From contig KZ111157.1 in the NCBI GenBank assembly GCA_002077045.2, forward strand, positions 726,126 through 790,125: a stretch of DNA of 64,000 nt, written 5' to 3'. This DNA is from Rachicladosporium sp. CCFEE 5018. Its lineage: Eukaryota; Ascomycota; Dothideomycetes; Cladosporiales; Cladosporiaceae. Below the pieces are notes generated by a model that worked only from the letters and a program-made list of their open reading frames with translations, was not told the origin of the DNA and did not search any database. The translations under genes and the position numbers were made by a program. This document shows positions 1 to 9,733 of the stretch, piece by piece. How positions within the stretch are numbered: the first letter of the stretch is position 1; the number at the start of each line of letters is the position of its first letter.

Positions 1-1031
1 GCTCTATCGCGATGTATCTCTACTTCCCGGGAGACCACGATACGGATCCCTACCCGCATCCGGACTATCTGTCTTTGACCAACATCACTCTGCCTGCATT
101 GCCCGTTGCGAAACCCCACGACGCTGTCTACCTGGAGAACGCTATCAATGCCTATGCATGGTTCAAGTCCCACAACTTCACGAATGGCCAAGGACTGATA
201 GTCGACGGCTTCCACCTGTCCGACAACCAAACAACTTGTGACAAACGCAACGAGATGGTTTACACGTACAATCAAGGAGTGATCCTTTCGGGTCTACGCG
301 GCTTGTGGGAGGCTACCGGCGAAACGTCGTACTTGAACGATGGCTATTCGTTGATTGCCACGGTCATCAACGCGACTGGTTGGTATGCTGACACTGCTGT
401 GGAGGCAGCACAGTGGTCAGGCCTAGGCAGGAACGGCATCATGGAAGATTACTGCGATGCGCCTGCCAACTGCTCGCAGGACTCGCAGATCTTCAAAGGT
501 ATCTACTTCGAGCATCTCGATCTGTTCTGCGAGCCTTTGCCTACGAGTAAGGCCCTTGTGCCCGACTTAAGTAAACTTGCCGATCCAGATCTAGGAGCCT
601 CGCACGCGGCGAGGTGCCAGAGCTACCTACCATGGATCGAACACAATGCGCAAGCAGCATTGAAGACACGCAATGGGAGCGGAATTATTGGTGGGTGGTG
701 GGGTGCGAGCTATGTAAATCACACACAAAGCGCAGCGTCGTACTGGAGTGTGGAAATTCCAGCAGACAGCTGGGATGAACGCAACCAGCCTTGGGTGCTC
801 GGTCAAGCGCCTTGGGTATGTCGCGGTCCAGCCTGTCGATCGCCAGGCAGCCGCATCTCTCCACCGATTCATGCAGATTTGAGGCGTCGTAACTTGCCCT
901 TGACCAGTCGCGATTCCAACGACAAAGGCAGAGGCAGGACCGTAGAAACGCAAGGAAGCGGACTGGGTGTTGTCAAAGCCGCGAACGACTTCAGCTACAG
1001 AGCACGAGTGCAGGGTCGCAAACAGTCGTAG
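1..1031 (+). CDS. Glycoside hydrolase family 76 (DFG5/DCW1-like alpha-1,6-mannanase), 5'-truncated
   Basis: The open frame runs in from the window edge, so the N-terminal half lies outside. Visible GH76 hallmarks are YNQGVILSGLRGLWEATG (about residue 85 from the first Met at 12), a GIMEDYC stretch, GGWWGA, and a C-terminal RGRGRTVETQGSG block typical of fungal members. These enzymes are thought to act on the mannan core of GPI anchors and to link GPI proteins to the cell wall. The part between QAPW (about 815) and the C-terminal block reads poorly, while the +1 frame there reads DRQAAASLHRFMQ. An unrecognised intron or a small sequence error is therefore likely near 815-905. Family assignment is solid; the exact 3' structure is not. 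Confidence 0.75.
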   Translation, partial: SIAMYLYFPGDHDTDPYPHPDYLSLTNITLPALPVAKPHDAVYLENAINAYAWFKSHNFTNGQGLIVDGFHLSDNQTTCDKRNEMVYTYNQGVILSGLRGLWEATGETSYLNDGYSLIATVINATGWYADTAVEAAQWSGLGRNGIMEDYCDAPANCSQDSQIFKGIYFEHLDLFCEPLPTSKALVPDLSKLADPDLGASHAARCQSYLPWIEHNAQAALKTRNGSGIIGGWWGASYVNHTQSAASYWSVEIPADSWDERNQPWVLGQAPWVCRGPACRSPGSRISPPIHADLRRRNLPLTSRDSNDKGRGRTVETQGSGLGVVKAANDFSYRARVQGRKQS

Positions 1032-1544
1032 GGCCGCGTCATGCAGGCCGATAGCTGTCTATTCAGTATATTCCCAGATAACGACCGATATGTTTCCAAA
1101 TAACGGTCGCAATATGGAGATGCGTCAAGACCAGAACTCGAGGCGTGCAGGAACGGACCAAGGGACGCACAGTTTGGAGTGAGTTCAACGGCGATGTCTC
1201 AGTTGAGCGGTGCCCTTGTAAAGTGAGATCGTTTCGACGGGCATATTCTACATTCTTGACGCTTGCATTCTAGCGGGTCCTAAAACGGGTGCGCCATCTT
1301 CCCGATTTACCATTGCCTATCTTCTGGCTGGCTGCTGTATCGATTCAACAACCATGGCCATGCACCAATGCGCATATATCGACCAGGATACGTTCCGTCG
1401 CAAGACCCATCTCCCTTCCACGTCCAAGTAATGTTACTGTCTTTCCTTAAGTCTTACGAGTTCTCTGTTGCGTTCTGCCCTTTCGGCGGCTATTGAGCCT
1501 GCCTGTGTCGTATCCTATCAGCAGCTGCATATCTCGATATCACG
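1032..1544. other. Intergenic, no gene seen
   Basis: Contains no convincing coding sequence. Its right part is the promoter and leader of the GH128 gene. No repeat or RNA gene was recognised. Confidence 0.5.
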
Positions 1545-2509
1545 ATGCGTTCTGCAACCGCAGTCGCCGTGCTAGCCACAGCAACTTCGGTCCTCGCGGA
1601 CACAGTGTCTCTGGACTCCAGCAAGCGCGGTCTCTGCTACGTCAAAGGCGAGAACGCAGCAGACGACGCGATCTGGGACAATGCCAACGGCACGTTGAAA
1701 TGGTACTACAACTATCAAGCCCAGCCAACCAGCGGGATCGACGACCGGTTACAATTCGTACCCATGCTGTGGGGGACCGATGGCCAGAACTCGGGCTTCT
1801 ATCAGACGGTGAAAGGTCTCATAGATGGTGGACGGAAGATCGAGTACGTGCTCGGCTTCAATGAACCAGATGGCTGCAGCAACGGTGGATCCTGCATCAA
1901 CCCACAAGTGGCAGCATCCACGTGGCGATCTGAAATCGAGCCATTGAAAGAGCTGGGAGTCCGGTTGGGTGCGCCAGCAGTGACAGGATCGCTGCAGGGC
2001 TTCACATGGCTTGAGGACTTCTTCGATGCATGCAATGGCGGCTGTACAGCGGACTTCATCCCTGTACATTGGTATGGAAACTTCGAAGGTTTGGCATCGC
2101 ACATGGGTCAGGTCAACGCAAGCTATCCGAACCAGACGATGTGGATAACGGAGTTTGGATTGCCTCAGCAAAGCGCGGCTGCGACGACCGAGTTCTTCAA
2201 TCAGAGTCTAAGCTACTTTGACAGAACACCGTAAGCCGAAGACTTGCCGAACGCGAGAGTAGCTGTACTGATTATCTTCGCAGCTTCGTCACGCACTACT
2301 CCTGGTTTGGTGCGTTCCGCGCAGACGTCAGCAACGTGGGGCCTAACAGCGCCTTGCTCACGTCGAAGGGCCAGCTTACCGATATGGGCGCAAGCTACGT
2401 TGGCCTCACGGAGGCAGAGGCCGCCAAAGCATCGAGCGCGAGTAGCACCGCTACAATAGCCGGCTGGTCGATGATTGTCGTTGCTGCAATGTTCTGGACA
2501 CTGGCATAG
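1545..2509 (+). CDS. Glycoside hydrolase family 128 (Asl1-type endo-beta-1,3-glucanase), GPI-anchored
   Basis: Two exons, 1545-2230 and 2284-2509, encode about 303 residues. The 53-nt intron has a GTAAGC donor and a TTCGCAG acceptor and keeps frame. The N-terminus is a signal peptide (MRSATAVAVLATATSVLA). The catalytic core shows KRGLCYV, VPMLWG, LGFNEPDG (the acid/base Glu on strand beta-4) and WITEFG (the nucleophile Glu), all classic for GH128. After the core comes a Ser/Ala-rich linker and a hydrophobic tail (GWSMIVVAAMFWTLA) that looks like a GPI-attachment signal. It probably remodels beta-1,3-glucan at the cell surface. It sits next to another wall enzyme (GH76) but on its own promoter. 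Confidence 0.9.
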
Positions 2510-2915
2510 CTTCAAGATGCTCTTAGACACGTACTGAATACATGTATAGACCTATAGACCTACGAGATTTTGAGCATCGCCTCAATCGACACCAATCACC
2601 GTTCGCCAAGCTCGATGTTCTGCGGAGTACTGGCCAACACGGGTCATCGACGCGACGAACGAACGAGCACGATCACTTACTGCGATTAGAGTTTCGATGA
2701 GCTTCTCCTCACAACAAGACAAGGTGCCACGCTGCTCGACACCCGGTTGTGATTTCGGCTGAGGTGCGAACTCGCATCGAGGGGTAAGTGATTATGACGA
2801 TGGACCGCACTGATAAGTCGTCGCCTCCACCATACAGTTGTTGTGTTGTAGTCGACGTGCAAGACATATAGTCTGTTGTATACGATCGATAATCACGCTG
2901 CAGTAAGACGCCAAC
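2510..2915. other. Intergenic, no gene seen
   Basis: Presumed terminator of the GH128 gene and promoter of the hydrolase gene. No coding or repeat signal was recognised. Confidence 0.5.
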
Positions 2916-3867
2916 ATGCCGAACACCAAAACAGTCCATGTTCCCCATCTGGGCGGCATCGAAGCCGCCTACCACATGCCCCAGCCCTACGATTCTTCCA
3001 AGCCTACTCTGGTCCTCGTGAATTCATTTACCACATCGTCGGAGTTATATCGTAGCCAGTATGCCAACAAGGATCTCACCAACGCTCTGAACCTGATCTC
3101 CATCGAGCTCCTGGGCCATGGCCAGACCAGAACCAAGTCGGAGAACTTCACGTACTGGGACACCGCGATCATGAACCTGCAGGTCCTTGATGCATTGAAG
3201 ATCACGGGTAAAATCTTCGTGCTGGGAACGTCGCAGGGCGGGTGGATCACAGTCCGCATGGCGTTACTGGCGCCCGACAAGGTATGCCCCAAATTTGAAA
3301 GCATGAGCGTCCTCCATGAGTTTAACATAACAGCAGATCGCCGGCATCATCCCACTGGGTACCTCGTTGGACAACGAGAATCCCCGCACCGTCAAGCTCG
3401 GCTGCTGGGATGGTCCAGCGCTTCTGAAAGACAACATCAGTGCCTGGACCTCGAACCAAAGCACTTCGAGCTTCGAGCCAGATACGGACTATGCTGACTT
3501 CTTGATCGACATCGGCTTCGGCAAAGAAGTTGATAAAGAGACGCGCCAATTCTGGCGCGACACGATCAAGGCCAATTACCAAGGCGACGACGGACGACGC
3601 CGAATCCGTATGGCTGCAATCAACCTAGCTGAGCGAGACGGCTTACACTCCAGACTCTCGGACGTGCGATGCCCGGTATTATGGCTGCATGGCACTGATG
3701 ATGCGGTGTACTCGGTGGCGAACGCAGAGGAGGAGATCAAGCTGTTCGTTAACTCGCCGGACGCGAGACTACAGGTTGTCGAGGGCGGCAAGCATTTCCT
3801 GTCGTTCAGCCATCCGAAGGACGTGGATGCGGCTCTGATCAAGATGGCGCAACAGTATGGGAAGTAG
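2916..3867 (+). CDS. Alpha/beta-hydrolase fold protein
   Basis: Two exons, 2916-3281 and 3337-3867, encode about 298 residues. The 55-nt intron (GTATGC to CAG) joins LLAPDK to IAGIIPLGTS in frame. The fold is shown by the nucleophile elbow GTSQGGW (Ser106), an LLGHGQTR loop, the acidic residue in LHGTDDAV and the catalytic His in GGKHF. Length is normal for the family. There is no signal peptide, so it is probably cytosolic. Substrate cannot be deduced: the family includes esterases, C-C hydrolases and haloperoxidase-like enzymes, and nothing in the neighbourhood forms an obvious pathway. Confidence 0.88.
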
Positions 3868-4562
3868 GTACTGTTAGTTGTAGAAACTGATACTTGCCGC
3901 GAAGGAACTTTCGCTGGAAGGTCTCATTGTGCATTCTCCAAAATCTGTGCACGACTTGCTACTTTCTGACTTTGATCGCCTCGATGCTTGGAGTCCCGGA
4001 GAAGCACAACGAGGGCGTGGAGACGCCTAGGTGATGGTTTGGAAGACATTCTTAATGGTAGATCCTTAGATAGCTGACTCGTCCTTCAACGAGTTGTACA
4101 GTAGTAGCAGAGCTTTCACTGCGTCTTCTGCGTTGAGCGCGCCGCTCTCGCGACATCTTGTTGCAGATTACTTGGAGTACTGCGCTGTCAACATCAAAGC
4201 GAGTGCAAGTACATATACTTCTCGGCACGGAGCTTTAAGCTTACCTATATCGTTGATGATCGACAACCAAGCAGCAGCTAGCGAAGTCTCCCCAGAAAAC
4301 AGACCGAGGCACCGCGGTGGCGCGTGCGGGCAACTCGATCATCGGCCAGTCATGTCTCGTCCTCTGGTCCCATGTTACATAGAAACCTCGCAATATCGAG
4401 ACGATGATGCGCAAAAGTGGCTTGTACCGTGACGCTAGGGTGGTACTCCAGAATGTGTACAGTAGCTCGAACAGGTAGGTTATGATACATACTATCTGGC
4501 CAGCCTCACATCTCTCCTGATTCTCGCCTTTTCCACGTAACACCCTACAGAACCTGCTCAAC
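3868..4562. other. Intergenic, no supported gene
   Basis: An open frame of 112 codons (4094-4432) lacks protein-like composition and recognisable motifs, so it is not called. The right end is the promoter of the peroxygenase gene. Confidence 0.5.
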
Positions 4563-5432
4563 ATGGTCGCTATGTTCGCAACCACAGCCCTGGTGGCTTT
4601 CTCACTCCCTCTCACTCTCGCCTACCCATCGCCACAGCCTCTCCTCGGCCTCCCTACGGGCCCAGCTCCCATCACCGACCCTCGCTTCACAACCTGGAAC
4701 GCACCAGGTTCAGGCGACGTGCGATCACCTTGCCCCGGCCTGAACGCCCTCGCAAACCACGGCTTCATCCACCACAATGGCAAGAACCTCACAATCCCAC
4801 ATCTAATCGACGGCCTAGCAGCAGGTCTGAACATGGGCGTCGACTTCACCGTTCTCATCGGCGGTGCAGGCTTGCTCGCCTCACCGAACCCACTCGGAGG
4901 CAGCTTCGACCTCAACCAGCTGGACCAGCACAACTTTCCCATCGAGCACGATGCCAGTCTTAGCCGAGAAGATGCGTACTTCGGGAACGACTACTCCTTC
5001 AACCAGAAGATCTGGAACATGGTGCTTGCGGTCTACAAGGGTAAGACCACGACTGATATCCCGACTGCTGCGAAAGTACTCTCGGCTCGGACGCAGGACG
5101 AACAGAAGAGGGATCCGCAGTTCACGTATGGATTGCGTGAGTTCATCTTCCGGTACGGCGAGACGGCGATCTATCTGCAGACCATGAGCGATCCCGTCAG
5201 CGGCGTGGCAAGACTGGACTTCATTCGCGAGTTGTTCGAGAAGGAGAGATTGCCTGTCGATCTGGGTTGGAGGCCGAGCACTCTGCCCATCACCCTCGCA
5301 TNNNNNNNNNNNNNNNNNNNNNNNNNNNNNNNNNNNNNNNNNNNNNNNNNNNNNNNNNNNNNNNNNNNNNNNNNNNNNNNNNNNNNNNNNNNNNNNNNNN
5401 NCAAGCCGGACTTCAGCTTAGGCATGATGTAG
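4563..5432 (+). CDS. Heme-thiolate peroxidase (short unspecific peroxygenase/chloroperoxidase family), interrupted by assembly gap
   Basis: Begins with a signal peptide ending near LTLAYPSP, so the enzyme is secreted or periplasmic. It carries the proximal heme motif SPCPGLN (Cys57 is the thiolate ligand), ALANHGF, and an EHD motif (Glu128-His129-Asp130), the arrangement of short fungal peroxygenases in which Glu/His serve as acid-base catalysts. Such enzymes use H2O2 to oxygenate or halogenate organic substrates. A run of 100 N at 5302-5401 removes the region after GWRPSTLPITLA. The last nine codons after the gap are assigned in frame by chance only, so the C-terminus is unverified. It converges on the next gene, whose stop lies 38 nt away. 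Confidence 0.85.
   Translation: MVAMFATTALVAFSLPLTLAYPSPQPLLGLPTGPAPITDPRFTTWNAPGSGDVRSPCPGLNALANHGFIHHNGKNLTIPHLIDGLAAGLNMGVDFTVLIGGAGLLASPNPLGGSFDLNQLDQHNFPIEHDASLSREDAYFGNDYSFNQKIWNMVLAVYKGKTTTDIPTAAKVLSARTQDEQKRDPQFTYGLREFIFRYGETAIYLQTMSDPVSGVARLDFIRELFEKERLPVDLGWRPSTLPITLAXXXXXXXXXXXXXXXXXXXXXXXXXXXXXXXXXXKPDFSLGMM
5302..5401. other. Assembly gap (100 N)
   Basis: Exactly 100 N inside the peroxygenase gene. The fixed size, shared by all three gaps in the window, suggests a placeholder for a gap of unknown length. Confidence 0.95.
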
Positions 5433-5470
5433 TCTTCATTCGTACGTTCAGCGACAGAACTTCATGGATC

Positions 5471-6946
5471 TCAAGTGCCCTCATACACCTGATACTTTGG
5501 CGACGCCTGAGCACTGTGAAGCCGTCCCGGTGGGTCCAAATGCTGCACAGACCTTCTGTATTGCTCATGATCCTCAGATCCGTTCGGACTGATTGCCAGA
5601 TCGAATTGATCACTCGCAGTTGATGGCGCAACATGTACCAAAGAATTCGTTGACCATAGAGATCGTTGCGTGTCATCCACCCCGAGCGCGCTGCTCGAGT
5701 AAGTTGTATAAATCGGTAATCCAATCCAAGGCACCTGCGGCGTGTGAGGTTGAAAGGGATTGTGCGCAATCGTCCAGTCCGCCATTGGCAGCGTCGGCGT
5801 GTTGTGATGCGGCACCGTCGGTCGTTCACGACACGTTTCGTCCACAAATGGATCGTCTGGGGGATGCTGTACAATCACAGGTAGTGTGGTCTGCGATGGA
5901 GACGTGGGTACTCCACCTTCTCGCATGTCGTGGACCAGCCACTCACGAGACAGTGCAGGCTCAATGTGTCGGGTTTGTGGACCCAACGGCGTGAGCAAGT
6001 CAGGATCTGCCGCAGGTGCTATTGCAGCACCTCTCGTACGGTCGTGCAGGAACGCGACTAGATTTGAGCTTTGCTTCCGCAGGAAATTTGGCCGAGCTGC
6101 GGGCTGAGGTGTACTTGCTCGCGAAGGATCAGGGTTCGCAACTCGCAGCGGCACAGGCGTGATAGAGTCGCGAAGACCACCTCCAGCAGCGAATGGTCGA
6201 TCCCAGTGATCGAGAGGTACCCGGATCAGGCTACCATCGCATGGTGAGGGTCTCCTAGGCCGCGGTAATTCTGGTGTCGATCGATTCCGAAGGTGACCAA
6301 GAGCGAAGTTACTAAGCTGTCGTACGAGGCCTGGCTTAGCGACGACTGTTGAGAATGTAGGTGGCATGGGCTTCTCGGAGACTGGCTCGGAGATCTCTCG
6401 CAGCTCTCTGCTCTTGCGTCGCCGACGCAAACAGAAGAATAGGAGTAGTCCAATGAGGAGAAGACCGGCGATCGTTCCGGAAAGTCCGCCCACGATAGCC
6501 TTGCGGTCGTGAGTTTTCGTTTGCTCTGTGGCCAACGGTGCAGCGGTCTCGAGAGGGCTCGAAGATCCGCTGCCGACGAGGCCTCCGGTGCTTGTTGATG
6601 CGACACTAGTAAAGCCAGGAGTGCTGGACGTAGTTGCTGCAGAGCTAGATATCACACTGCCAGCAACGCTTTGTGCAGTTGTGGTGTCCGAGAGCGTGTT
6701 CTCTGACGGGCTCGAAGTTGGCAGCTCGGATGCGACGCTCGTTCTGCTCGATAACACTGGCAAGAAGACAATCGTAGTCGTCGGTGACGGCGCGGTGACT
6801 GTGACGTATGTCGTTGATAGTATTAACGTAGTCTCGATGACAGTGTGTACAGGACTCGCAAAGGGGCCGGCGTCGTGTCTGCCCTTCGGCCTGAGTAACA
6901 TTTCTCGCCTTAGGTCACCAACTCGATCGTTGGGTTGAAAGGACAT
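5471..6946 (-). CDS. Single-pass membrane protein with Ser/Thr-rich ectodomain, function unknown
   Basis: The first ATG gives about 491 residues (MSFQPNDRV). Order: a short N-terminal part with valine-rich TTTYVTV-type repeats, a Ser/Thr-rich stretch of about 100 residues that would be heavily O-glycosylated, one transmembrane helix (IAGLLLIGLLLFFCL) followed by an RRRRK stop-transfer cluster, then a long disordered cytoplasmic tail rich in Pro, Ser and Arg. This layout resembles fungal wall-stress sensors (Mid2/Wsc-like) in general design, but no Wsc cysteine domain is present. No N-terminal signal peptide is visible, so an upstream exon may be missing. Assignment to any family is not supported. 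Confidence 0.65.
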   Translation of the reverse strand: MSFQPNDRVGDLRREMLLRPKGRHDAGPFASPVHTVIETTLILSTTYVTVTAPSPTTTIVFLPVLSSRTSVASELPTSSPSENTLSDTTTAQSVAGSVISSSAATTSSTPGFTSVASTSTGGLVGSGSSSPLETAAPLATEQTKTHDRKAIVGGLSGTIAGLLLIGLLLFFCLRRRRKSRELREISEPVSEKPMPPTFSTVVAKPGLVRQLSNFALGHLRNRSTPELPRPRRPSPCDGSLIRVPLDHWDRPFAAGGGLRDSITPVPLRVANPDPSRASTPQPAARPNFLRKQSSNLVAFLHDRTRGAAIAPAADPDLLTPLGPQTRHIEPALSREWLVHDMREGGVPTSPSQTTLPVIVQHPPDDPFVDETCRERPTVPHHNTPTLPMADWTIAHNPFQPHTPQVPWIGLPIYTTYSSSALGVDDTQRSLWSTNSLVHVAPSTASDQFDLAISPNGSEDHEQYRRSVQHLDPPGRLHSAQASPKYQVYEGT

Positions 6947-7851
6947 TCGTATGGGGTGCTGGAAGTCCTTGCTGATCTCGGTCGGGCTACACAAACGCTA
7001 GGCAAGGTCAATCATCCTCATATATGTATCGCAGCGTCCGGCGCTGTACGTGTGAGGTCTCGGCGTTTATGATCTCAATATGATCCATACTATCATCGAG
7101 TCCGCGAGCTCCGCTACGTTCTCTTCGCCTCTAAGCTTCATACCACGCCCAATATCGACTGCAAGAGAAAGTAACAAACAAGTCGACCACCCCAAAGGGA
7201 AACGCGAAAGCAACCAGCGCGCCAAAGTGGAAATCCATACTCACCGCAACTATCACTCAAAGTGCCCACGCGCCGACGAGTCCGACCGCGCACACGGCAC
7301 AATCGTCAGATGCAGCACTGACTGCATGCGAGGGACTGGTCATGGCGACGAGTCGAAGCCACGTTATAGGGATGTGGAGTGTATGAGAGTCGTGTTTCAG
7401 ATTTGGCGCTCTCGTGCGGCGCGTACGAGGGTATGGATGGCGCCATAGACGTGCTCTGTTGCACGGACTTGGCAGCGTGGAAGCGCTGAGACGGGAGGGG
7501 GATCGCTGATGGCGGCATCTACAATGGCGAAGAAGTCAAGGGCGATGAACTTTGGGAATATGTACAGATATTGTTGGGTAACGCGGTCGCGCGGTGGCGC
7601 TCGGGCCTGATACGTGAGAGCTTGGCACCGACGATGCCGAACATGGACCCATGAGTGAGGGCAACGCGCGGGGTGCGTGATGCAAAGCGACCGGCTCGCC
7701 CATCCGTACAGTATATGTCTACATATTGTCAGGCCGTCATGCCAGCCAGAGAATCGCCCAAAGTAAACCCCAACGCCACGCTAGTCAAATTCACACACAC
7801 CTTTGCGTTGAGCAGAGACAGCAACATCGCATCGTACATCTCCCCCTGCCG
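6947..7851. other. Intergenic, no gene seen
   Basis: About 0.9 kb between the start of the membrane-protein gene and the 3' end of the MRS2-like gene. Open frames here are short and without motifs. Confidence 0.5.
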
Positions 7852-9486
7852 CTACCCTCTGACCACAGGCTGCCCAGCAGCCTCTTGTCGAGCCATCCTT
7901 AGCTGTTTAGCTCTCGCAGCCTGCTCAATGCGCCACTGCTTAATCGCCTCCCTGCCCTTGATGCCAGTGACAGCCTCTCCGAGTCCTCTCGACGATCCAC
8001 CTTCAGCACCCGAACTTTCAAGCTCTTTGAACGCTCCACGAGCAGGAAGCCGGTGTCGATCGCTACGAGGCTGAATCATCGAGCCTCCGTCGCCCCACAT
8101 CCGTACTTTCTGCACCTTGCGCAGTCGTTTGAGTCCCCAGATCGTGGACGCGATGGCCAGGGCTGTGCAGAGGCCCGAGATGCCCGCAAATCCAAAGCTC
8201 GTCTCCTCGATGAAGTTCTCGAGGTTCATACCGTACAGCGCTGCTATGAACATGCCTACTGTAGTGCCCAGTGTAAGTATGCTGAACTTCAAGTCCAGCA
8301 ACATGAGTGCGTTGCGATTGGCGTCCAGGATCGCGCGAATGATCTCTTCGGTGTTCTTGATCGATGTGACCAAATTTGAGCTGATCTGTACGATCTCGTC
8401 CGCGACCTTGTGGTATGACTCCAGCAGCAGCTCCACCTCTTCGTGATTGTCCTCTTCCCGCACTACGCCCTGTGCCTTCTCTGTGAGATACATGTCTTGA
8501 AGATCATCGTCCTCCTCCAGTAGATTGTCGATAGCATCTCTCACGAGCCTTGCTCTTTGCTCGAACGTGCTCAGCTTCTTCGAGTACACCAGCAGATGCC
8601 TCAGCTTATCCCGATCAATGTCCTCTTCCAGCTCCCTCAGTACTCTCATAACCGGATCCCTAACCCCCTCGAACTCGCTCTCCAGTCCTGTAGTGACCGA
8701 TATGAGCACCGCCTCCAGCGCCCTGAACTCATACGGCAGCGCCCCTCCAGCCGTAGTAGAAGTCTGCTTCTGCCTCAACTTCCCCTCCAAATCGTACATA
8801 AACAGACTCTGCGCATACGAGTCCGTACTCCCATACACATCAAACACCAGCACCCTGTTATACTTGATCAAACACCTGATATGCAGCAGATTGAGCAATA
8901 TCGCGCTCGGTCGCACCAGTATATGCGGCAGCACTGAACTGTCGATCTTGCGCAGATCTCGAGGTAGGAGGGAGTACTTCGCAATGAGCTCATGTTTGCG
9001 GAACTCGCCGTTTACCAGCACGACGTTCCCACCTTCGTCGAATTCGGTGCAGCGGAGTTTGAGATCGTTGCTGGGTTTCGTTATGCGGCCGCCCAGGCCG
9101 GGGCTATCGTCGAAGGCGCTTTGGAGGGGTGGAAGGTCTTCGCTGCGGTAGTGGTCGGCGTTGTCGGAGCGGGGCTCGGTGCGCATGCGTCGCCAGAAGG
9201 TCTCGCGGAGGGTGGAGGAGGTGGATATCGGCCGTGTGAGGCATCTCCGTTGAGCCGTAGGGCACGCGGTCTGCTTCGTCGCCCATCGCGTACGTGACTG
9301 GGCTATTCTATTGTGATCTGTCGGACGTGTAGTGTGTATCGAGCGACTCTGTGCGGCGTTGCATGACCTGATGGCTCGACCAGAGGTGCTATGCCTGACG
9401 GAGGAATATGTTTGCTCATTAAGCTGGCATCGCAAGAAGCGCAGCAATGAAGCTGATGGCGCAGACAGACCATCAAGCGTCCGCAT
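7852..9486 (-). CDS. MRS2: Mitochondrial inner-membrane magnesium channel, CorA/Mrs2/Lpe10 family
   Basis: Single exon of about 544 residues from the first ATG. The N-terminal 100 residues are rich in Arg, Ser and Thr with almost no acidic residues, as expected for a mitochondrial presequence. The CorA domain follows: RDLRKID, SAILLNLLHIR, LPYEFRALEAVL, and the long helices with LLEEDDDLQDMYLT. Two closely spaced transmembrane helices flank the selectivity motif YGMN (about 418-421) and the acidic loop LENFIEE. GMN is diagnostic of Mg2+ channels. MRS2 and LPE10 are close paralogues in fungi, and I cannot tell which this is. The extra C-terminal tail of about 85 residues is charged and disordered. 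Confidence 0.92.
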   Translation of the reverse strand: MRTLDGLSAPSASLLRFLRCQLNEQTYSSVRHSTSGRAIRSCNAAQSRSIHTTRPTDHNRIAQSRTRWATKQTACPTAQRRCLTRPISTSSTLRETFWRRMRTEPRSDNADHYRSEDLPPLQSAFDDSPGLGGRITKPSNDLKLRCTEFDEGGNVVLVNGEFRKHELIAKYSLLPRDLRKIDSSVLPHILVRPSAILLNLLHIRCLIKYNRVLVFDVYGSTDSYAQSLFMYDLEGKLRQKQTSTTAGGALPYEFRALEAVLISVTTGLESEFEGVRDPVMRVLRELEEDIDRDKLRHLLVYSKKLSTFEQRARLVRDAIDNLLEEDDDLQDMYLTEKAQGVVREEDNHEEVELLLESYHKVADEIVQISSNLVTSIKNTEEIIRAILDANRNALMLLDLKFSILTLGTTVGMFIAALYGMNLENFIEETSFGFAGISGLCTALAIASTIWGLKRLRKVQKVRMWGDGGSMIQPRSDRHRLPARGAFKELESSGAEGGSSRGLGEAVTGIKGREAIKQWRIEQAARAKQLRMARQEAAGQPVVRG

Positions 9487-9733
9487 CACTCAATTTCGAG
9501 GAATCCTAAGTCGTCTTGTGCTTCTGTATACGCGAATGGATGCAATAATTCTATCTTCGAAGCCCGAGTCTCGTCCTTCGTCCGTGCACCCACGTGTGAA
9601 CCTTATTCGGGAGCCATATTGTCTAATCGACATCACCTCCGCATCGAACAGTCCTGCTTGACGCTAGATAGCTGAAGATTTTGGTAAAGATTCGATACCT
9701 TGCCTAACAGTTGTACCTATTACATAACTGATG

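Noticed and set aside
4094..4432. 112-codon open frame on the + strand
   Set aside because: No motif, unusual composition, and no neighbouring exon.
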